Part shown: one piece after another, positions 1 through 10,312 of the stretch
Numbering within the stretch: the first letter of the stretch is position 1
How the letters are laid out: every line of letters starts with the position of its first letter
Assembly (NCBI RefSeq): GCF_022606465.1
Contig: NZ_JALBUF010000003.1
Coordinates: 212,150 to 276,149 of the forward strand
DNA length: 64,000 nucleotides
Origin: Sulfoacidibacillus ferrooxidans
Lineage (GTDB): Bacteria; Bacillota; Bacilli; Alicyclobacillales; SLC66
Direction: 5' to 3'
Position numbers and translations under genes: made by a program
Notes under the pieces: model-generated
Seen by the model: only the letters and a program-made list of their open reading frames with translations
Told to the model about the DNA's origin: nothing
The model's database searches: none

Positions 1-474
1 AACGGAGGTGATTTGCTTGAATTACTATGTGCTGTATCTTTCGCCATGCAAATCATCACAGTGGGCAAACATGCTCCCAAGTATCCTGCTTTGCCGTTAG
101 CTGCCATTCAAATAGTAACGGTAGGCATTTTGTCAGTATTAGTATTACTAGCCACCCATTCACCAATTGCCACATCAAATGAGGTGCTCTTAGCACCTAC
201 TGTACAAATAGCATTGTGGGTTTGTATTTTATTTGCAACAGTTATAGCGTATTTTGCCCAAACTGCATTCCAAAAATTTACTACCCCAACGCGAACTGCT
301 TTAATATTTTCTATGGAACCTGTTTTTGCGGCCCTTGCAGCTTATCTATGGACTAAGCAACGTTTAGGACAGTCGGAACTTGTGGGCTGTGGCCTCATCT
401 TGTTAGGCATGCTTGTCACAGAATTTGGTGGTCAAGACCATACTATGACAAGCACGTCGAGTGAAACTATATAG
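1..474 (+). CDS. DMT-superfamily (EamA) transporter, 3' part
   Basis: The reading frame is open from the first base of the window, so the gene begins outside it; about 157 codons are visible. The product is very hydrophobic with about five membrane segments. It ends with the typical second EamA half: a segment after the NGGDLLELLCA start of the repeat, then TALIFSMEPVFAALAAY, a short charged hairpin, and a last helix. EamA proteins are inner-membrane drug/metabolite carriers; the substrate cannot be told. It converges on ysxC with only 4 bp between the stop codons. The TTG near base 13 should not be taken as a start, because the family-conserved sequence continues upstream of it. Confidence 0.8.
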   Translation, partial: NGGDLLELLCAVSFAMQIITVGKHAPKYPALPLAAIQIVTVGILSVLVLLATHSPIATSNEVLLAPTVQIALWVCILFATVIAYFAQTAFQKFTTPTRTALIFSMEPVFAALAAYLWTKQRLGQSELVGCGLILLGMLVTEFGGQDHTMTSTSSETI

Positions 475-478
475 CATC

Positions 479-1093
479 TCACTCAGTTTCAATCGTCTTG
501 TTAAATGCTTGCAGCTCATGATCTACAGCAGACCACAGCAAATCGATCCCGTATCCAGTATCAGCTGATGTAAGCAGTATTGGAGATGCCACTGGATCCA
601 TTTTGAGTGTCTTTGCGATCATTTGTATCTGTTTTCCGTAAGATCCACGAGCAATTTTGTCTGCTTTTGTAGCAACAATTTGAGGCTGCCTGCCATTATA
701 ACACAACCATTCATACATCAATTGATCATCGCGACTAGGTTCATGGCGTACATCAACTAATTGAATGACTTTGATGAGCGTATCACGCTTGATCAAATAC
801 TCCTCAACCATGGGGCCCCACTTTGCACGCAATTGTTTTGAAACCTTAGCGTATCCATAGCCAGGAAGATCAACAAAATAAAAGGAGTCATTGATATGGT
901 AAAAGTTCAGTGTCTGTGTTTTCCCAGGTGACCCTGAAATACGTGCTAAATTCCTTCGATTCAGCAATTTATTTAGTAATGACGACTTACCGACATTGGA
1001 ACGTCCGACAAAGGCAAACTCCGCTTCGCCACTTGTCGGACACTGATCAAGGCGCACAGCCGAGATGATAAATTCGGCAGAGTGTAAAATCAT
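479..1093 (-). CDS. ysxC: ribosome biogenesis GTPase YsxC/EngB
   Basis: 204-aa TrmE-Era-EngA-EngB-type GTPase, normal length for the family. GTP-binding motifs are intact: P-loop GRSNVGKSS at residues 30-38, a switch region around GKTQTLNF, DLPGYG at 75-80, and a TKAD specificity motif in the second half. The family is an essential factor in assembly of the large ribosomal subunit. It lies directly downstream of lonA on the same strand, as in Bacillus, so it probably shares the lonB-lonA transcript. The usual downstream hem genes are not here; a convergent transporter follows instead. Confidence 0.95.
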   Translation of the reverse strand: MILHSAEFIISAVRLDQCPTSGEAEFAFVGRSNVGKSSLLNKLLNRRNLARISGSPGKTQTLNFYHINDSFYFVDLPGYGYAKVSKQLRAKWGPMVEEYLIKRDTLIKVIQLVDVRHEPSRDDQLMYEWLCYNGRQPQIVATKADKIARGSYGKQIQMIAKTLKMDPVASPILLTSADTGYGIDLLWSAVDHELQAFNKTIETE

Positions 1094-1125
1094 ACTCGCG
1101 CCCCCCTTTTATCTACACGTTTTAT

Positions 1126-3447
1126 TTATTTTAAAGCTTGACGCAAAACTTCATCCATGTGCTCCACAAAAACAAACTCCATCTTTTCCCGAATACTCTC
1201 AGGCACGTCCTCAAGATCTTTTTGATTATCCCGCGGCAAGACTATTTTCAATATGCCTGCTCGATGCGCACTAAGTGACTTCTCTTTAATGCCACCAATG
1301 GGCAATACGCGACCACGCAGCGTAATTTCACCAGTCATTGCTACATGCCGATCTACTGCTCGACCTGTCAGTGCAGATGCAAGTGCCGTTGCCATGGTGA
1401 TCCCAGCTGAAGGACCATCTTTTGGAATAGCACCTTCTGGAACGTGAATATGAATATCATGCGTTTCTGTAAAATCTGGTGGAATTGCAAGCTCAGTTGC
1501 ACGAGACTTAATATAAGAAAGTGCCGCCTGCGCAGATTCTTTCATCACATCGCCCAATTGACCTGTAATGGTCAATCTCCCTTTCCCCTCAACAACAGAT
1601 ACTTCAATAGCTAAAATATCGCCACCAGCTTCTGTCCAAGCAAGACCTGTAACAACACCCACTTGATCAGATTGTTCTGCCATACCATATCGAAAACGTT
1701 TTGCGCCAAGAAATTGTTCAATATTTTTTACAGAGACCGTTACGCGTTTCTTTTCTCCAGCTACAATCATTTTTGCTGCTTTTCTACATAAACCAGCAAT
1801 TTGTCGTTCCAAATTACGCACACCTGCTTCGCGCGTATATTCGCGAATCACACGAAGCATGGTATCTTCATTGATCGTAAGTTTATCTTTTGTCAATCCA
1901 TGTTCCTTACGCTGCTTAGGAAATAAATAATCCATAGCAATCCGCAACTTCTCAACTTCTGTATATCCAGAAAGATAAATAGTTTCCATTCGATCTAACA
2001 GAGGTTGAGGGATCGTATGTACCGTGTTTGCAGTAGTAATAAACATGACTTTAGACAAATCATAAGGGATTTCAATGTAGTGATCGCTAAAGGTACTATT
2101 TTGTTCTGGATCAAGTACTTCTAACATAGCTGATGCCGGATCACCACGAAAATCATTAGCCATCTTATCAATTTCATCAAGTAAAAATACAGGATTCATA
2201 GTCGCCGCCGTTTTCATGCCTTGGATAACCCGTCCAGGCATTGCCCCAACATAGGTTCTGCGATGCCCACGGATTTCCGCCTCATCTCTTACACCGCCGA
2301 GTGAAATACGAACAAAGTTGCGATGCAAAGCATGAGCGACCGACTTTGCAAGTGAAGTTTTACCTACCCCAGGTGGCCCTACAAGGCACAGAATGGGGCC
2401 ACGGTGCTGTCCAACCAACTTTTGTACAGCAAGATACTCAATGATACGCTCTTTAACCTTCTCGAGCCCATAATGATCCGCATCAAGCACAGCGCGGGCA
2501 CGATGAATATCGATCTCGGGTTGTACATCTACTTCCCAAGGTAGAGATAATAGCCAATCAATATAAGTCCGAATCACAGAACCTTCTGCTGAAGACTGAG
2601 GAACTTTTTCTAAACGATCAATTTCTTTTTCAACTTTGTCATGCACTGATTTTGCAAACATCTTGCTTTCAAGCTGATCTCTGAGCTCTTCTACCTCTGC
2701 TACGCGTCCTTCTTTATCTCCAAGTTCTTTTTGAATGGCTTTCATTTGTTCTCTCAAATAATACTCTTTTTGAGTGCGTTCCATTTGTTTGCGGACGCGT
2801 TGTGAAATCTTCTTCTCTAATTCCAATATTTCACGTTCATCCGATAATATCTGCAACAACGTTTCAAGCCGCTGTGTCACATCGACAGCTTCTAAGATCG
2901 CCTGCTTATCTTTCATTTTAAGCGATAAATTGGCCGCTATTGCATCAGCCAAACGACCTGGATCATCGATGTCAGCTACTGCCGCATGAGTCTCTGGTGT
3001 GTGTTTTTTTGAAACTTGCAGAAATTGTTCGAACTGTTGCGTCACTGCACGCACCAAAGCATCAATCTGAGGATCACTCTGAAGTGGTGCGATCAAGATT
3101 TCTGCGCGCACCTCAAACCATTCATCTTCTTCCATGAAATCAATAATTTTTGCTCGTTCAACACCTTCTACTAACACACGAATCGTTCCATTTGGCAATT
3201 TCATCATCTGTTTTACACGTGCAACTGTTCCTACCGTGTAAATATCTTTCGCTAATGGATCATCCATTTGGGTATCCATTTGGGTTGCAAGCAAAATCAT
3301 ATGATCCTCGAGCATCGCCTTATCCAAAGCTCGCACCGACTTTTCCCGTCCTACATCTAAGTGAAGAACTGTCGCAGGATACACGAGCAGACCGCGCAGA
3401 GGGAGTAGCGGCAATATACGTTCCTCTGTTATTTCAGCATGAGCCAT
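1126..3447 (-). CDS. lonA: ATP-dependent protease La (LonA)
   Basis: 773-aa cytosolic AAA+ serine protease that degrades misfolded and regulatory proteins. Order of parts: N-terminal LAN domain ([13 protein letters not shown] near the start), coiled-coil region, Walker [10 protein letters not shown], Walker B FLLDEIDK, sensor region, and the C-terminal peptidase domain with catalytic Ser (DGPSAG, about residue 680) and Lys (GGIKEK, about 721). I chose the ATG preceded by GGGGGTG at 7-nt spacing; an upstream in-frame ATG would add 11 residues but has no Shine-Dalgarno. It lies between lonB and ysxC, the conserved Bacillales order. Confidence 0.95.
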   Translation of the reverse strand: MAHAEITEERILPLLPLRGLLVYPATVLHLDVGREKSVRALDKAMLEDHMILLATQMDTQMDDPLAKDIYTVGTVARVKQMMKLPNGTIRVLVEGVERAKIIDFMEEDEWFEVRAEILIAPLQSDPQIDALVRAVTQQFEQFLQVSKKHTPETHAAVADIDDPGRLADAIAANLSLKMKDKQAILEAVDVTQRLETLLQILSDEREILELEKKISQRVRKQMERTQKEYYLREQMKAIQKELGDKEGRVAEVEELRDQLESKMFAKSVHDKVEKEIDRLEKVPQSSAEGSVIRTYIDWLLSLPWEVDVQPEIDIHRARAVLDADHYGLEKVKERIIEYLAVQKLVGQHRGPILCLVGPPGVGKTSLAKSVAHALHRNFVRISLGGVRDEAEIRGHRRTYVGAMPGRVIQGMKTAATMNPVFLLDEIDKMANDFRGDPASAMLEVLDPEQNSTFSDHYIEIPYDLSKVMFITTANTVHTIPQPLLDRMETIYLSGYTEVEKLRIAMDYLFPKQRKEHGLTKDKLTINEDTMLRVIREYTREAGVRNLERQIAGLCRKAAKMIVAGEKKRVTVSVKNIEQFLGAKRFRYGMAEQSDQVGVVTGLAWTEAGGDILAIEVSVVEGKGRLTITGQLGDVMKESAQAALSYIKSRATELAIPPDFTETHDIHIHVPEGAIPKDGPSAGITMATALASALTGRAVDRHVAMTGEITLRGRVLPIGGIKEKSLSAHRAGILKIVLPRDNQKDLEDVPESIREKMEFVFVEHMDEVLRQALK

Positions 3448-3572
3448 TATCTGCACCCCCACAGCATTATCACTGTGCATTGTATCGAAATTCCACTCCT
3501 TTGTCTAACAAGATCAAAAAAAGAGTGATACAAACATCGCAAAATATTGATATAAGCAACACATGCTCTACT

Positions 3573-3624
3573 CATAACGGTGAAGAAACAGAAGCGTATG
3601 CGCTTCTGTCTCTTCACCGTTATG
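3573..3624 (-). terminator. 24-bp hairpin between lonB and lonA
   Basis: Two 24-nt arms pair with a single mismatch around the 4-nt loop tatg. The hairpin lies just after the lonB stop codon and upstream of lonA. No clear U-run follows it on the minus strand, so it may be an RNA-stability or partial-termination element that uncouples lonA from lonB, not a strong terminator. Confidence 0.45.
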
Positions 3625-3647
3625 CTCTTCCAAAACACCATTTATAT

Positions 3648-5345
3648 TCATAAGCTACTTTGTGCAGCTGCGCTCGGAGCAATGATGTTCGCAGTGGACG
3701 GCATACCATAAGGTTCAGGTAACGTCGCAACTCCTAACGCATGAGCCAGAGCTTCCTCAAGCCGTATAATCGGAATAACTTCAATATCTTGCATCTCATG
3801 TAAACGACCTTGGTCATTTTCAACGGGAATCAAGACTTTCTTGGCTCCGGCGTCACGTGCTGCAGATACTTTTTCGGGAACACCACCGACTGGACGCACA
3901 CCGCCATAGATGGATATTTCACCTGTCATTGCAACTAAATTATCCACCTTCATACCAGTGACAGCAGAATAAATCGCCACTGCCATACTTACACCCGCAG
4001 ATGGACCATCCACAGGTATCCCACCTGGGAAATTGACATGAACATCATAATCGCTAAGACTAACCGGCAGGATACGTCGAAGTGCAGTACACACATTATC
4101 TACTGAACTCCTCGCCATGCTTCGGCGCTTTAGCACCTTGCCACCGCCGCCAATCTCCTCTTCCTCCACGACACCCGTAACAAACACCTTACCACGCCCT
4201 GGCGTAGTAGCGATCGTTGCAGTAGCCTCTACCTCAAGTAATAATCCAGTGGATGGACCATAAACCGCTAATCCATTGACCACTCCAACTTGCGGGTGCA
4301 AAGGAACTTTGCGCTCAGGTCGGGGAGCAATCCGACTACTATGTACCACCCATTCCATATCCTCAGTAGTAATTTGTGTGCGCCCATCTGTAAGTGCAAT
4401 ACCTGCTGCAATTTGAACAACATTAACCGCTTCTCGACCATTTGTTGCATGCCGTTGCACTACTTCTACTGCTTCTTTTGCAATTGGCATATTGAGTTTC
4501 GCAGCACCACGCAAAACGATCGTCCCGATTTCAAGTGGGATAAGTGGGCGAAAAAATACTTCCACACATCGAGAGCGAATAGCCGGAGGAATCTCTTCTG
4601 GACTTCTTGTCGTTGCACCGACAAGTCGAAAATCTGCTGGTAACCCTTGCTGAAAAATATCGTGAATGTGTAGTGGGATGTTTGTATCATCCGGGTTATA
4701 ATAGGCACTCTCCAAATACACCCGACGATCCTCTAAAACTTTAAGTAATTTATTCATCTGCATAGAGTGTAGCTCGCCAATCTCATCGATAAACAGCACA
4801 CCACCATGAGCCTTCGTTACAGCGCCAGGTTTAGGTTGTGGGATTCCCGCAACTCCCATTGCACCTGCCCCCTGATAGATAGGATCATGAACAGATCCTA
4901 TGAGCGGATCAGCAATCCCTCGTTCATCAAATCTTGCGGTTGTCGCATCTATTTCCCAAAACACAGCGTCCGTGGCAAAAGGAGAACTCATACTCCGTTT
5001 CGCCTCTTCTAAAACAACACGCGCTGCGGCTGTTTTACCAACACCAGGCGGCCCATAAATTAACACATGTTGTGGATGCGGACCAAATAATGCAGCACGT
5101 AACGCACGTAACCCATCCTCTTGACCCACAATGTCTTGCATGGACGCAGGACGCGTTTTTTCTGCTAGAGGTTCAGTCAGTGAGATCGCCCGCATACGGC
5201 GCAAACGTTCCATTTCGCGCGCAGATTCCCGATCGATATTTACCCTGTTATGCTGCGAAGTGCGCATTAAGTTAAAAAAATACACACTTACAATTCCAGC
5301 AAAAACAACTTGAATAACAGCCAATATCAGTAAACTCGAACTCAT
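3648..5345 (-). CDS. lonB: membrane-anchored ATP-dependent protease LonB
   Basis: 565-aa Lon-family protease of the Bacillus LonB type. It starts with a hydrophobic segment (SSSLLILAVIQVVFAGIVSVYFF) that would anchor it in the membrane, lacks the LonA N-terminal domain, and then has an AAA+ module ([10 protein letters not shown]; Walker B VLFIDEIGEL) and a peptidase domain with the Ser motif DGPSAGVS and a GGVPEK Lys motif. The start is the ATG with GGAGGGTG 4-5 nt upstream; a longer ATG start overlaps that ribosome-binding site. In Bacillus LonB is linked to sporulation (forespore expression), which fits a spore former. It lies upstream of lonA. Confidence 0.93.
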   Translation of the reverse strand: MSSSLLILAVIQVVFAGIVSVYFFNLMRTSQHNRVNIDRESAREMERLRRMRAISLTEPLAEKTRPASMQDIVGQEDGLRALRAALFGPHPQHVLIYGPPGVGKTAAARVVLEEAKRSMSSPFATDAVFWEIDATTARFDERGIADPLIGSVHDPIYQGAGAMGVAGIPQPKPGAVTKAHGGVLFIDEIGELHSMQMNKLLKVLEDRRVYLESAYYNPDDTNIPLHIHDIFQQGLPADFRLVGATTRSPEEIPPAIRSRCVEVFFRPLIPLEIGTIVLRGAAKLNMPIAKEAVEVVQRHATNGREAVNVVQIAAGIALTDGRTQITTEDMEWVVHSSRIAPRPERKVPLHPQVGVVNGLAVYGPSTGLLLEVEATATIATTPGRGKVFVTGVVEEEEIGGGGKVLKRRSMARSSVDNVCTALRRILPVSLSDYDVHVNFPGGIPVDGPSAGVSMAVAIYSAVTGMKVDNLVAMTGEISIYGGVRPVGGVPEKVSAARDAGAKKVLIPVENDQGRLHEMQDIEVIPIIRLEEALAHALGVATLPEPYGMPSTANIIAPSAAAQSSL

Positions 5346-5408
5346 CTTACACCCTCCCATTCCCATAAGTAGTAGCTAGTCTAGCCACAGAATAGGTGGG
5401 ATAAACGG

Positions 5409-5445
5409 GCATTCAAAAAAGAAAAGAGACTGCTTAAGCAGTCTC
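5409..5445 (-). terminator. intrinsic terminator of clpX
   Basis: GAGACTGC-ttaa-GCAGTCTC forms an 8-bp hairpin with a UUAA loop that overlaps the clpX stop codon. On the minus strand it is followed by TTTTCTTTTTT. This separates clpX transcription from lonB. Confidence 0.8.
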
Positions 5446-6714
5446 CTCTTTTTTCTTCTTTTTACGGCCATCCGTCACAGGACCAGAGTCCATGATGAGC
5501 GTTGGCTCATCGCGATTCACAACTGTTTCCTTAGTGACAATACACCTTTTAACATCGGTTCGAGATGGCAAATCATACATCACTTCAAGCATGATACTTT
5601 CAATGATAGAACGCAATCCACGAGCACCCGTGTTGCGTTTTATCGCTTCTTTCGCAATTTCCACAAGAGCTTCCTCATCAAACTCTAGCTCCACTGCATC
5701 CATTTCAAGCAACCGTTGATATTGCTTCACTAAAGCATTCTTTGGTTCTGTTAAAATCTGCTTTAGCGCTGCTTCATCAAGTGCTTGTAAGGTAGTGACG
5801 ACAGGTAAGCGACCTACAAACTCAGGTATCAACCCAAATCGCAGTAAATCCTCAGGTAACACACGAGAAAGGAGCTCATTTTCAAAAGTCTGATCACGTG
5901 CTTCAGCAGTAGTTCCAAAACCGATCACTTTTTTACCTAAACGGCGTCGAATGATCGGTTCCATACCATCGAACGCTCCACCGACAATAAACAGAATATT
6001 GCCCGTGTCAATTTGAATAAATTCTTGATGCGGATGTTTACGCCCACCTTGCGGAGGAACACTTGCAACTGTACCCTCTAAAATCTTTAGCAGGGCTTGT
6101 TGAACACCTTCCCCAGAAACATCACGCGTAATCGATGGATTTTCCGACTTCCGAGCGATCTTATCGATCTCGTCAATATAGATAATCCCTTTTTCCGCCT
6201 TCTCAACATCGTAGTCAGCAGACTGAATCAATTTCAAAAGAATATTTTCAACATCTTCACCTACATAACCAGCCTCTGTTAAAGAAGTAGCATCAGCAAT
6301 AGCAAACGGAACATTTAAGATTCTAGCCAACGTCTGTGCTAGTAATGTCTTTCCAGATCCTGTAGGTCCAATGAGTAAAATATTACTTTTTGATAACTCT
6401 ACGTCATCCGATTTAGAGCCAGTATTAATTCGTTTGTAATGATTGTATACTGCAACCGCAAGTGACTTTTTCGCACGCTCTTGACCGATCACATAAGAAT
6501 CAAGAATAGACTTGATTTCAGTGGGTTTAGGAACGTCTTTCAGTTCAAACTCTTCTTCGTCGCCAAGTTCCTCCTCGACGATCTCGTTGCACAATTCAAT
6601 ACATTCATCACAAATATACACACCTGGTCCCGCTACGAGTTTGCGCACTTGATCCTGGGTTTTCCCACAGAACGAACACTTAAGTTGCCCTTTGTCATCG
6701 TTAAACTTAAACAT
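5434..6714 (-). CDS. clpX: ATP-dependent Clp protease ATP-binding subunit ClpX
   Basis: 426-aa AAA+ unfoldase that feeds substrates into ClpP. The N-terminal zinc-binding domain has two Cys pairs (CSFCGK and ICDECIELC). Walker A is GPTGSGKT, the pore loop is GYVGEDVEN, Walker B is IIYIDEIDK, and a conserved C-terminal small domain ends in a Lys-rich tail. It follows clpP with a short gap, giving a tig-clpP-clpX order; in B. subtilis clpP lies elsewhere. ClpXP controls many stress and developmental regulators. Confidence 0.96.
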   Translation of the reverse strand: MFKFNDDKGQLKCSFCGKTQDQVRKLVAGPGVYICDECIELCNEIVEEELGDEEEFELKDVPKPTEIKSILDSYVIGQERAKKSLAVAVYNHYKRINTGSKSDDVELSKSNILLIGPTGSGKTLLAQTLARILNVPFAIADATSLTEAGYVGEDVENILLKLIQSADYDVEKAEKGIIYIDEIDKIARKSENPSITRDVSGEGVQQALLKILEGTVASVPPQGGRKHPHQEFIQIDTGNILFIVGGAFDGMEPIIRRRLGKKVIGFGTTAEARDQTFENELLSRVLPEDLLRFGLIPEFVGRLPVVTTLQALDEAALKQILTEPKNALVKQYQRLLEMDAVELEFDEEALVEIAKEAIKRNTGARGLRSIIESIMLEVMYDLPSRTDVKRCIVTKETVVNRDEPTLIMDSGPVTDGRKKKKKEETA

Positions 6715-6726
6715 GGGTATCCCTCC

Positions 6727-7317
6727 TTATCTTAGATCGGTACGCAAAACCACCTCATCAATGAGGCCATACGCCTTCGCCTCTTCTGCACCCATCCAGT
6801 TGTCGCGATCCGTATCTTTCTCAATTTGTGATAAGGTCTGCCCCGTACGTTCCACATAAATCTGATTGAGTTTATGACGCGTTTTTAAAATCCACTCAGC
6901 ATGAATTTTTATATCGGTCGCTTGCCCGCGAACGCCACCTAATGGCTGATGAATCATAATTTCACTATTAGGTAAAGCAAAGCGTTTACCCTTTGCACCT
7001 GCAGTCAGGAGCAGTGATCCCATGCTTGCAGCTAAACCTACACAAATCGTAGAGACTTGTGGTTTAATATACTGCATTGTGTCAAAAATAGCCATCCCAG
7101 CTGTAACAGATCCCCCAGGACTGTTGATGTACAAACTAATATCTTTTTCAGCGTCTTCAGAGGCTAGAAAAAGCAACTGTGCAACCACAGAATTGGCCAC
7201 GTAATCATCAATCGGTGTACCAATAAAAATAATACGATCCTTAAGCAAGCGCGAGTAAATATCGTACGAGCGCTCACCGCGACTAGTCTGCTCAATGACC
7301 ATAGGCACTAAATTCAT
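6727..7317 (-). CDS. clpP: ATP-dependent Clp protease proteolytic subunit ClpP
   Basis: 196-aa serine peptidase that forms the tetradecameric degradation chamber. The catalytic triad is visible: Ser98 (GLAASMGS), His123 (MIHQPLGG) and Asp171 (TDRDNWM). Length is standard. It lies 12 bp upstream of clpX on the same strand, so the protease and its unfoldase are probably co-transcribed. Confidence 0.96.
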   Translation of the reverse strand: MNLVPMVIEQTSRGERSYDIYSRLLKDRIIFIGTPIDDYVANSVVAQLLFLASEDAEKDISLYINSPGGSVTAGMAIFDTMQYIKPQVSTICVGLAASMGSLLLTAGAKGKRFALPNSEIMIHQPLGGVRGQATDIKIHAEWILKTRHKLNQIYVERTGQTLSQIEKDTDRDNWMGAEEAKAYGLIDEVVLRTDLR

Positions 7318-7357
7318 ATCTTCACCCTCCTGTTACCAACACAACCATGCTTCAGAA

Positions 7358-7387
7358 GGAAAAATAAGGCACATGTGATAGTGCCCT
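7358..7387 (-). terminator. terminator of tig
   Basis: On the minus strand AGGGCAC-loop-GTGCCTT forms a 7-bp stem with one G-U pair, followed by ATTTTTCC. It lies between the tig stop codon and the clpP ribosome-binding site. Confidence 0.6.
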
Positions 7388-7416
7388 ATTACTTCATGCA
7401 TTTATTTTACACAACT

Positions 7417-8709
7417 TTACGCTTTAGCGCTATGTTCAACCAAAAACTCCACAGTTTTTCGTGAAAAAATTTGTGAACGCAGAGCCATGAGCCCCGGATC
7501 ACGACTTTGAAGGAGCTGAACAACACGCGCTACATCTAATCCTGTCGATTCTGCAAACTTTTGCAATTCAGCTTGAAGATCCTCTTCAGTTACTTGGATA
7601 TTTTCAGCTTTTGCTATCGCATCTAGAACAAGAGATGTTTTCACGCGATTTTGTGCATCTTCACGAAATTGTTCACGTAATTCCTCTGTTGTCGTTCCCG
7701 TAAATTCTTGATATGCATCCAAAGGAATTCCTTGTTGAGATAATCTCGATTCGAACTCTTTCACTTCGGAGTCGATTTCTTGATCAAACATAACAGCAGG
7801 AATATCAATGATCGCTTGCTCCACAACTGCTTGAACGATAGCGTCTTGTACATAATGTTCATGTTCATGTTCTAGCTCATGCTCTAAATTTTTAATGAGA
7901 TCTGCCTTGAAATCTTCAAATGTCTCAAATTCGCTGATGTCTTTAGCAAACTCATCATCAAGTTCAGGTAGTACTTTGCGCTTGATGTCGTGAATAACGA
8001 CATCAAATTTTGCTTCTTTAGACGCCAAAGACTTTACGTGATAATCTTCTGGGAACGTAACGGTTATCGTCCGTTCTTCGTCTACCTTTGCTCCAATCAG
8101 TTGATCTTCAAATCCTGGCACGAAAGTGTTTGTACCAATCTCCAGCTGATAGTTTTCAGCTTCTCCACCTTCAAATGCTTCTCCATCAACATACCCTTTA
8201 AAATCCATGACAATCATGTCGCCAGACTCAACAGAACCATCTTCCACAACTTGTAACTCGGCATGTCCACTGCGAACTTTAGTCAGTTCCTCGTCGATAC
8301 GCTCTTGCGATAACACGAAGTCCTTATCTTCATATGTAACGCTCTTATAATCACCAAGTTGTACTTCTGGTTTGACAGTCACAGTTGCTTTAAAGAGTAA
8401 TGGTTTTCCGGATTCCATTTGTACGATATCAATCTGCGGGCGATCTACAGGTTCAAGCTTTGCTTCAACCACAGCATTACTATACGCTTCTGGCAATAAC
8501 ACATCCAACGCATCTTGATACAAAGACTCTACTCCAAAACGCGTTTCAAAAATCCTACGAGGCACTTTACCCTTTCTAAAACCGGGTAAATTAACGCGTT
8601 TGACTACTTTTTTAAATGCTTCATCCAGTGCGTGTTTAACTTGCTCTTGTCCAACTTCTACTTCTAAAATGCCTACATTCGCTTCTGTCTTTTCCCACTT
8701 CACGGCCAT
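7417..8709 (-). CDS. tig: trigger factor (ribosome-associated chaperone / prolyl isomerase)
   Basis: 430 aa, the usual length. The N-terminal ribosome-binding domain contains the signature FRKGKVPR (FRKGKxP loop that docks to protein L23). The central FKBP-like PPIase domain is at about residues 160-245 (ESGDMIVMDFKGYVDGE), followed by a long helical C-terminal chaperone domain. It is the first gene of the tig-clpP-clpX cluster and lies just downstream of a tRNA-Arg gene on the same strand. It acts on nascent chains at the ribosome exit. Confidence 0.96.
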   Translation of the reverse strand: MAVKWEKTEANVGILEVEVGQEQVKHALDEAFKKVVKRVNLPGFRKGKVPRRIFETRFGVESLYQDALDVLLPEAYSNAVVEAKLEPVDRPQIDIVQMESGKPLLFKATVTVKPEVQLGDYKSVTYEDKDFVLSQERIDEELTKVRSGHAELQVVEDGSVESGDMIVMDFKGYVDGEAFEGGEAENYQLEIGTNTFVPGFEDQLIGAKVDEERTITVTFPEDYHVKSLASKEAKFDVVIHDIKRKVLPELDDEFAKDISEFETFEDFKADLIKNLEHELEHEHEHYVQDAIVQAVVEQAIIDIPAVMFDQEIDSEVKEFESRLSQQGIPLDAYQEFTGTTTEELREQFREDAQNRVKTSLVLDAIAKAENIQVTEEDLQAELQKFAESTGLDVARVVQLLQSRDPGLMALRSQIFSRKTVEFLVEHSAKA

Positions 8710-8732
8710 TAAAAACGTCCTCCACTCAATAG

Positions 8733-8809
8733 TGGCGTCCCAGGAGGGGCTCGAACCCCCGACCCACAGCTTAGAAGGCTGTTGCTCTATCCAACTGAGC
8801 TACTGAGAC
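8733..8809 (-). tRNA. tRNA-Arg (anticodon UCU)
   Basis: A full cloverleaf can be drawn: acceptor GTCTCAG pairs with CTGGGAC, the D-stem is GCTC/GAGC, the anticodon loop CTTCTAA gives anticodon TCT, and the T-arm is GGGGG-TTCGAGC-CCCTC-like. The 3' CCA is encoded. It reads AGA/AGG codons and lies immediately upstream of tig. Confidence 0.95.
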
Positions 8810-8874
8810 GCATCACAAATAACATTGAAACAGCACCATTATAATGATCTAAGCGAGCAATGTAAAGTAAAACA

Positions 8875-9468
8875 TCAATCCATAATCTTACTGTTCAATC
8901 GTTCTCGTAATTGTTGTAGTGCCTGACCCCTGTGACTTACCGTTGCTTTTTCTTCTATCGTCATTTGTCCAAATGTTTTAGCTAATGGTGGATAGTAAAA
9001 GATAGGATCGTAGCCAAACCCTATTTCACCTTGAATAGATGATCCAATTTCACCTGTACAAGTACCGATTGACGAAATTGTTTTCCCATTAGGAAACACA
9101 AGAACAAGTGCTGCAACAAAGCGAGCACGCCTTTCATACGGAGGAACACCTTGCAGGCGCGAAAGCAATAGATCGCAGCGGTCGCCATCACTAAGTCCCT
9201 GTCCTCCAAAACGCGCAGAATGAATCCCTGGAGCACCACCTAGCGTATCAACCACTAAACCAGAATCATCTGCCAGTACAGGTACATTCAACTTTCTAGA
9301 TGCAACCATAGCTTTTAGAGTAGCGTTTTCCAAAAAACTGCTACCTGTTTCTTCAGGTGCTACGTAATCGTCAGGCAAACCCTCGATTTGTGCAAATAAA
9401 TCTTTTAATTCAGCTTGAAATTCACGTAATTTACCCTGATTGGTCGTTGCTACGACAAGTCTTTCCAT
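8875..9468 (-). CDS. rdgB: XTP/dITP diphosphatase (Ham1/RdgB)
   Basis: 197-aa non-canonical purine NTP pyrophosphatase that removes dITP and XTP from the nucleotide pool. Family signatures are the N-terminal VVATTNQGKLREF, LADDSGLVVDTLGGAPGIHSAR and the late GFGYDPIF followed by SHRGQAL. I start at MERLVVATT, which has AGGGGG 6 nt upstream; two upstream ATGs lack proper spacing. It follows rph closely, as in Bacillus (rph-ysnA), and the two probably form one transcript. Confidence 0.93.
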   Translation of the reverse strand: MERLVVATTNQGKLREFQAELKDLFAQIEGLPDDYVAPEETGSSFLENATLKAMVASRKLNVPVLADDSGLVVDTLGGAPGIHSARFGGQGLSDGDRCDLLLSRLQGVPPYERRARFVAALVLVFPNGKTISSIGTCTGEIGSSIQGEIGFGYDPIFYYPPLAKTFGQMTIEEKATVSHRGQALQQLRERLNSKIMD

Positions 9469-9522
9469 TCTCATCCCCCTACAACAATAAAAAGGACATG
9501 ACCATTGCATGTACATGCTGTG

Positions 9523-10266
9523 CTATGCTTGTTTTTTCATCACAGAGCTAATATCACCAAGAACCTCTGTTTGCAAAGCGATGAGTTGTAATATACCGGT
9601 TTCCGCAAGATCAACCATTTCGTTTAATTGTTGACGAGAAAAAGTAGCTGACTCACCTGTACCTTGAACCTCGACTAATCTTTTACTTCCAGTCATGACG
9701 ATGTTCATATCCACGCTTGCAATTGAATCTTCTTTGTAGCGCAAGTCCAATAACATTTCGTCATTAACCATTCCAACACTTGTAGCTGCTAAATAATCGC
9801 GAATCGGCGCTTTTTGCAATGTCCCCCGCTTACGTAAATTCGTTAATGCGTCTACTACTGCAACAAAAGCACCTGTTATCGACGCAGTCCGAGTGCCTCC
9901 ATCCGCTTGAATCACATCACAATCAATCCATAGCGTGCGCTCACCAAGGTCCTTCAAATCGAGAATGGCGCGTAAAGATCGACCAATTAAGCGTTGAATC
10001 TCCATCGTTCGTCCACCCAATTTTCCACGCGTTGCCTCTCTTTGCGTTCGCTGTTCAGTTGCACGAGGCAACATCGAATATTCCGCAGTAATCCATCCCT
10101 GCCCTGCTCCGCGCAAAAAAGGAGGCACTTTTTCTTCAACTGTCGCAGTACATAGTACACGCGTATTCCCTACTTCAATTAACGCAGAACCTTCTGCATG
10201 TTTTATATAATTTCTTGTAATCGTAACATCGCGCAACTGGTTAGCTAATCGTTCATCCCCACGCAC
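9523..10266 (-). CDS. rph: ribonuclease PH
   Basis: 247-aa phosphorolytic 3'-5' exoribonuclease that trims tRNA 3' ends. Family motifs are [15 protein letters not shown], the [14 protein letters not shown] segment, RLIGRSLRA, and [19 protein letters not shown]. It begins with GTG behind AGGGGG at 7-nt spacing. It lies between murI and rdgB; both neighbours are the same as in B. subtilis, except that gerM is missing. Confidence 0.95.
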   Translation of the reverse strand: MRGDERLANQLRDVTITRNYIKHAEGSALIEVGNTRVLCTATVEEKVPPFLRGAGQGWITAEYSMLPRATEQRTQREATRGKLGGRTMEIQRLIGRSLRAILDLKDLGERTLWIDCDVIQADGGTRTASITGAFVAVVDALTNLRKRGTLQKAPIRDYLAATSVGMVNDEMLLDLRYKEDSIASVDMNIVMTGSKRLVEVQGTGESATFSRQQLNEMVDLAETGILQLIALQTEVLGDISSVMKKQA

Positions 10267-10312
10267 TATCGTTCCCCCTATTCATATCAAAAGCAGCTCA
10301 ATCATCATCTAA

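Noticed and set aside
3150..3653. 167-codon plus frame across the lonA start
   Set aside because: Antisense shadow of lonA running into a hairpin; no independent support.
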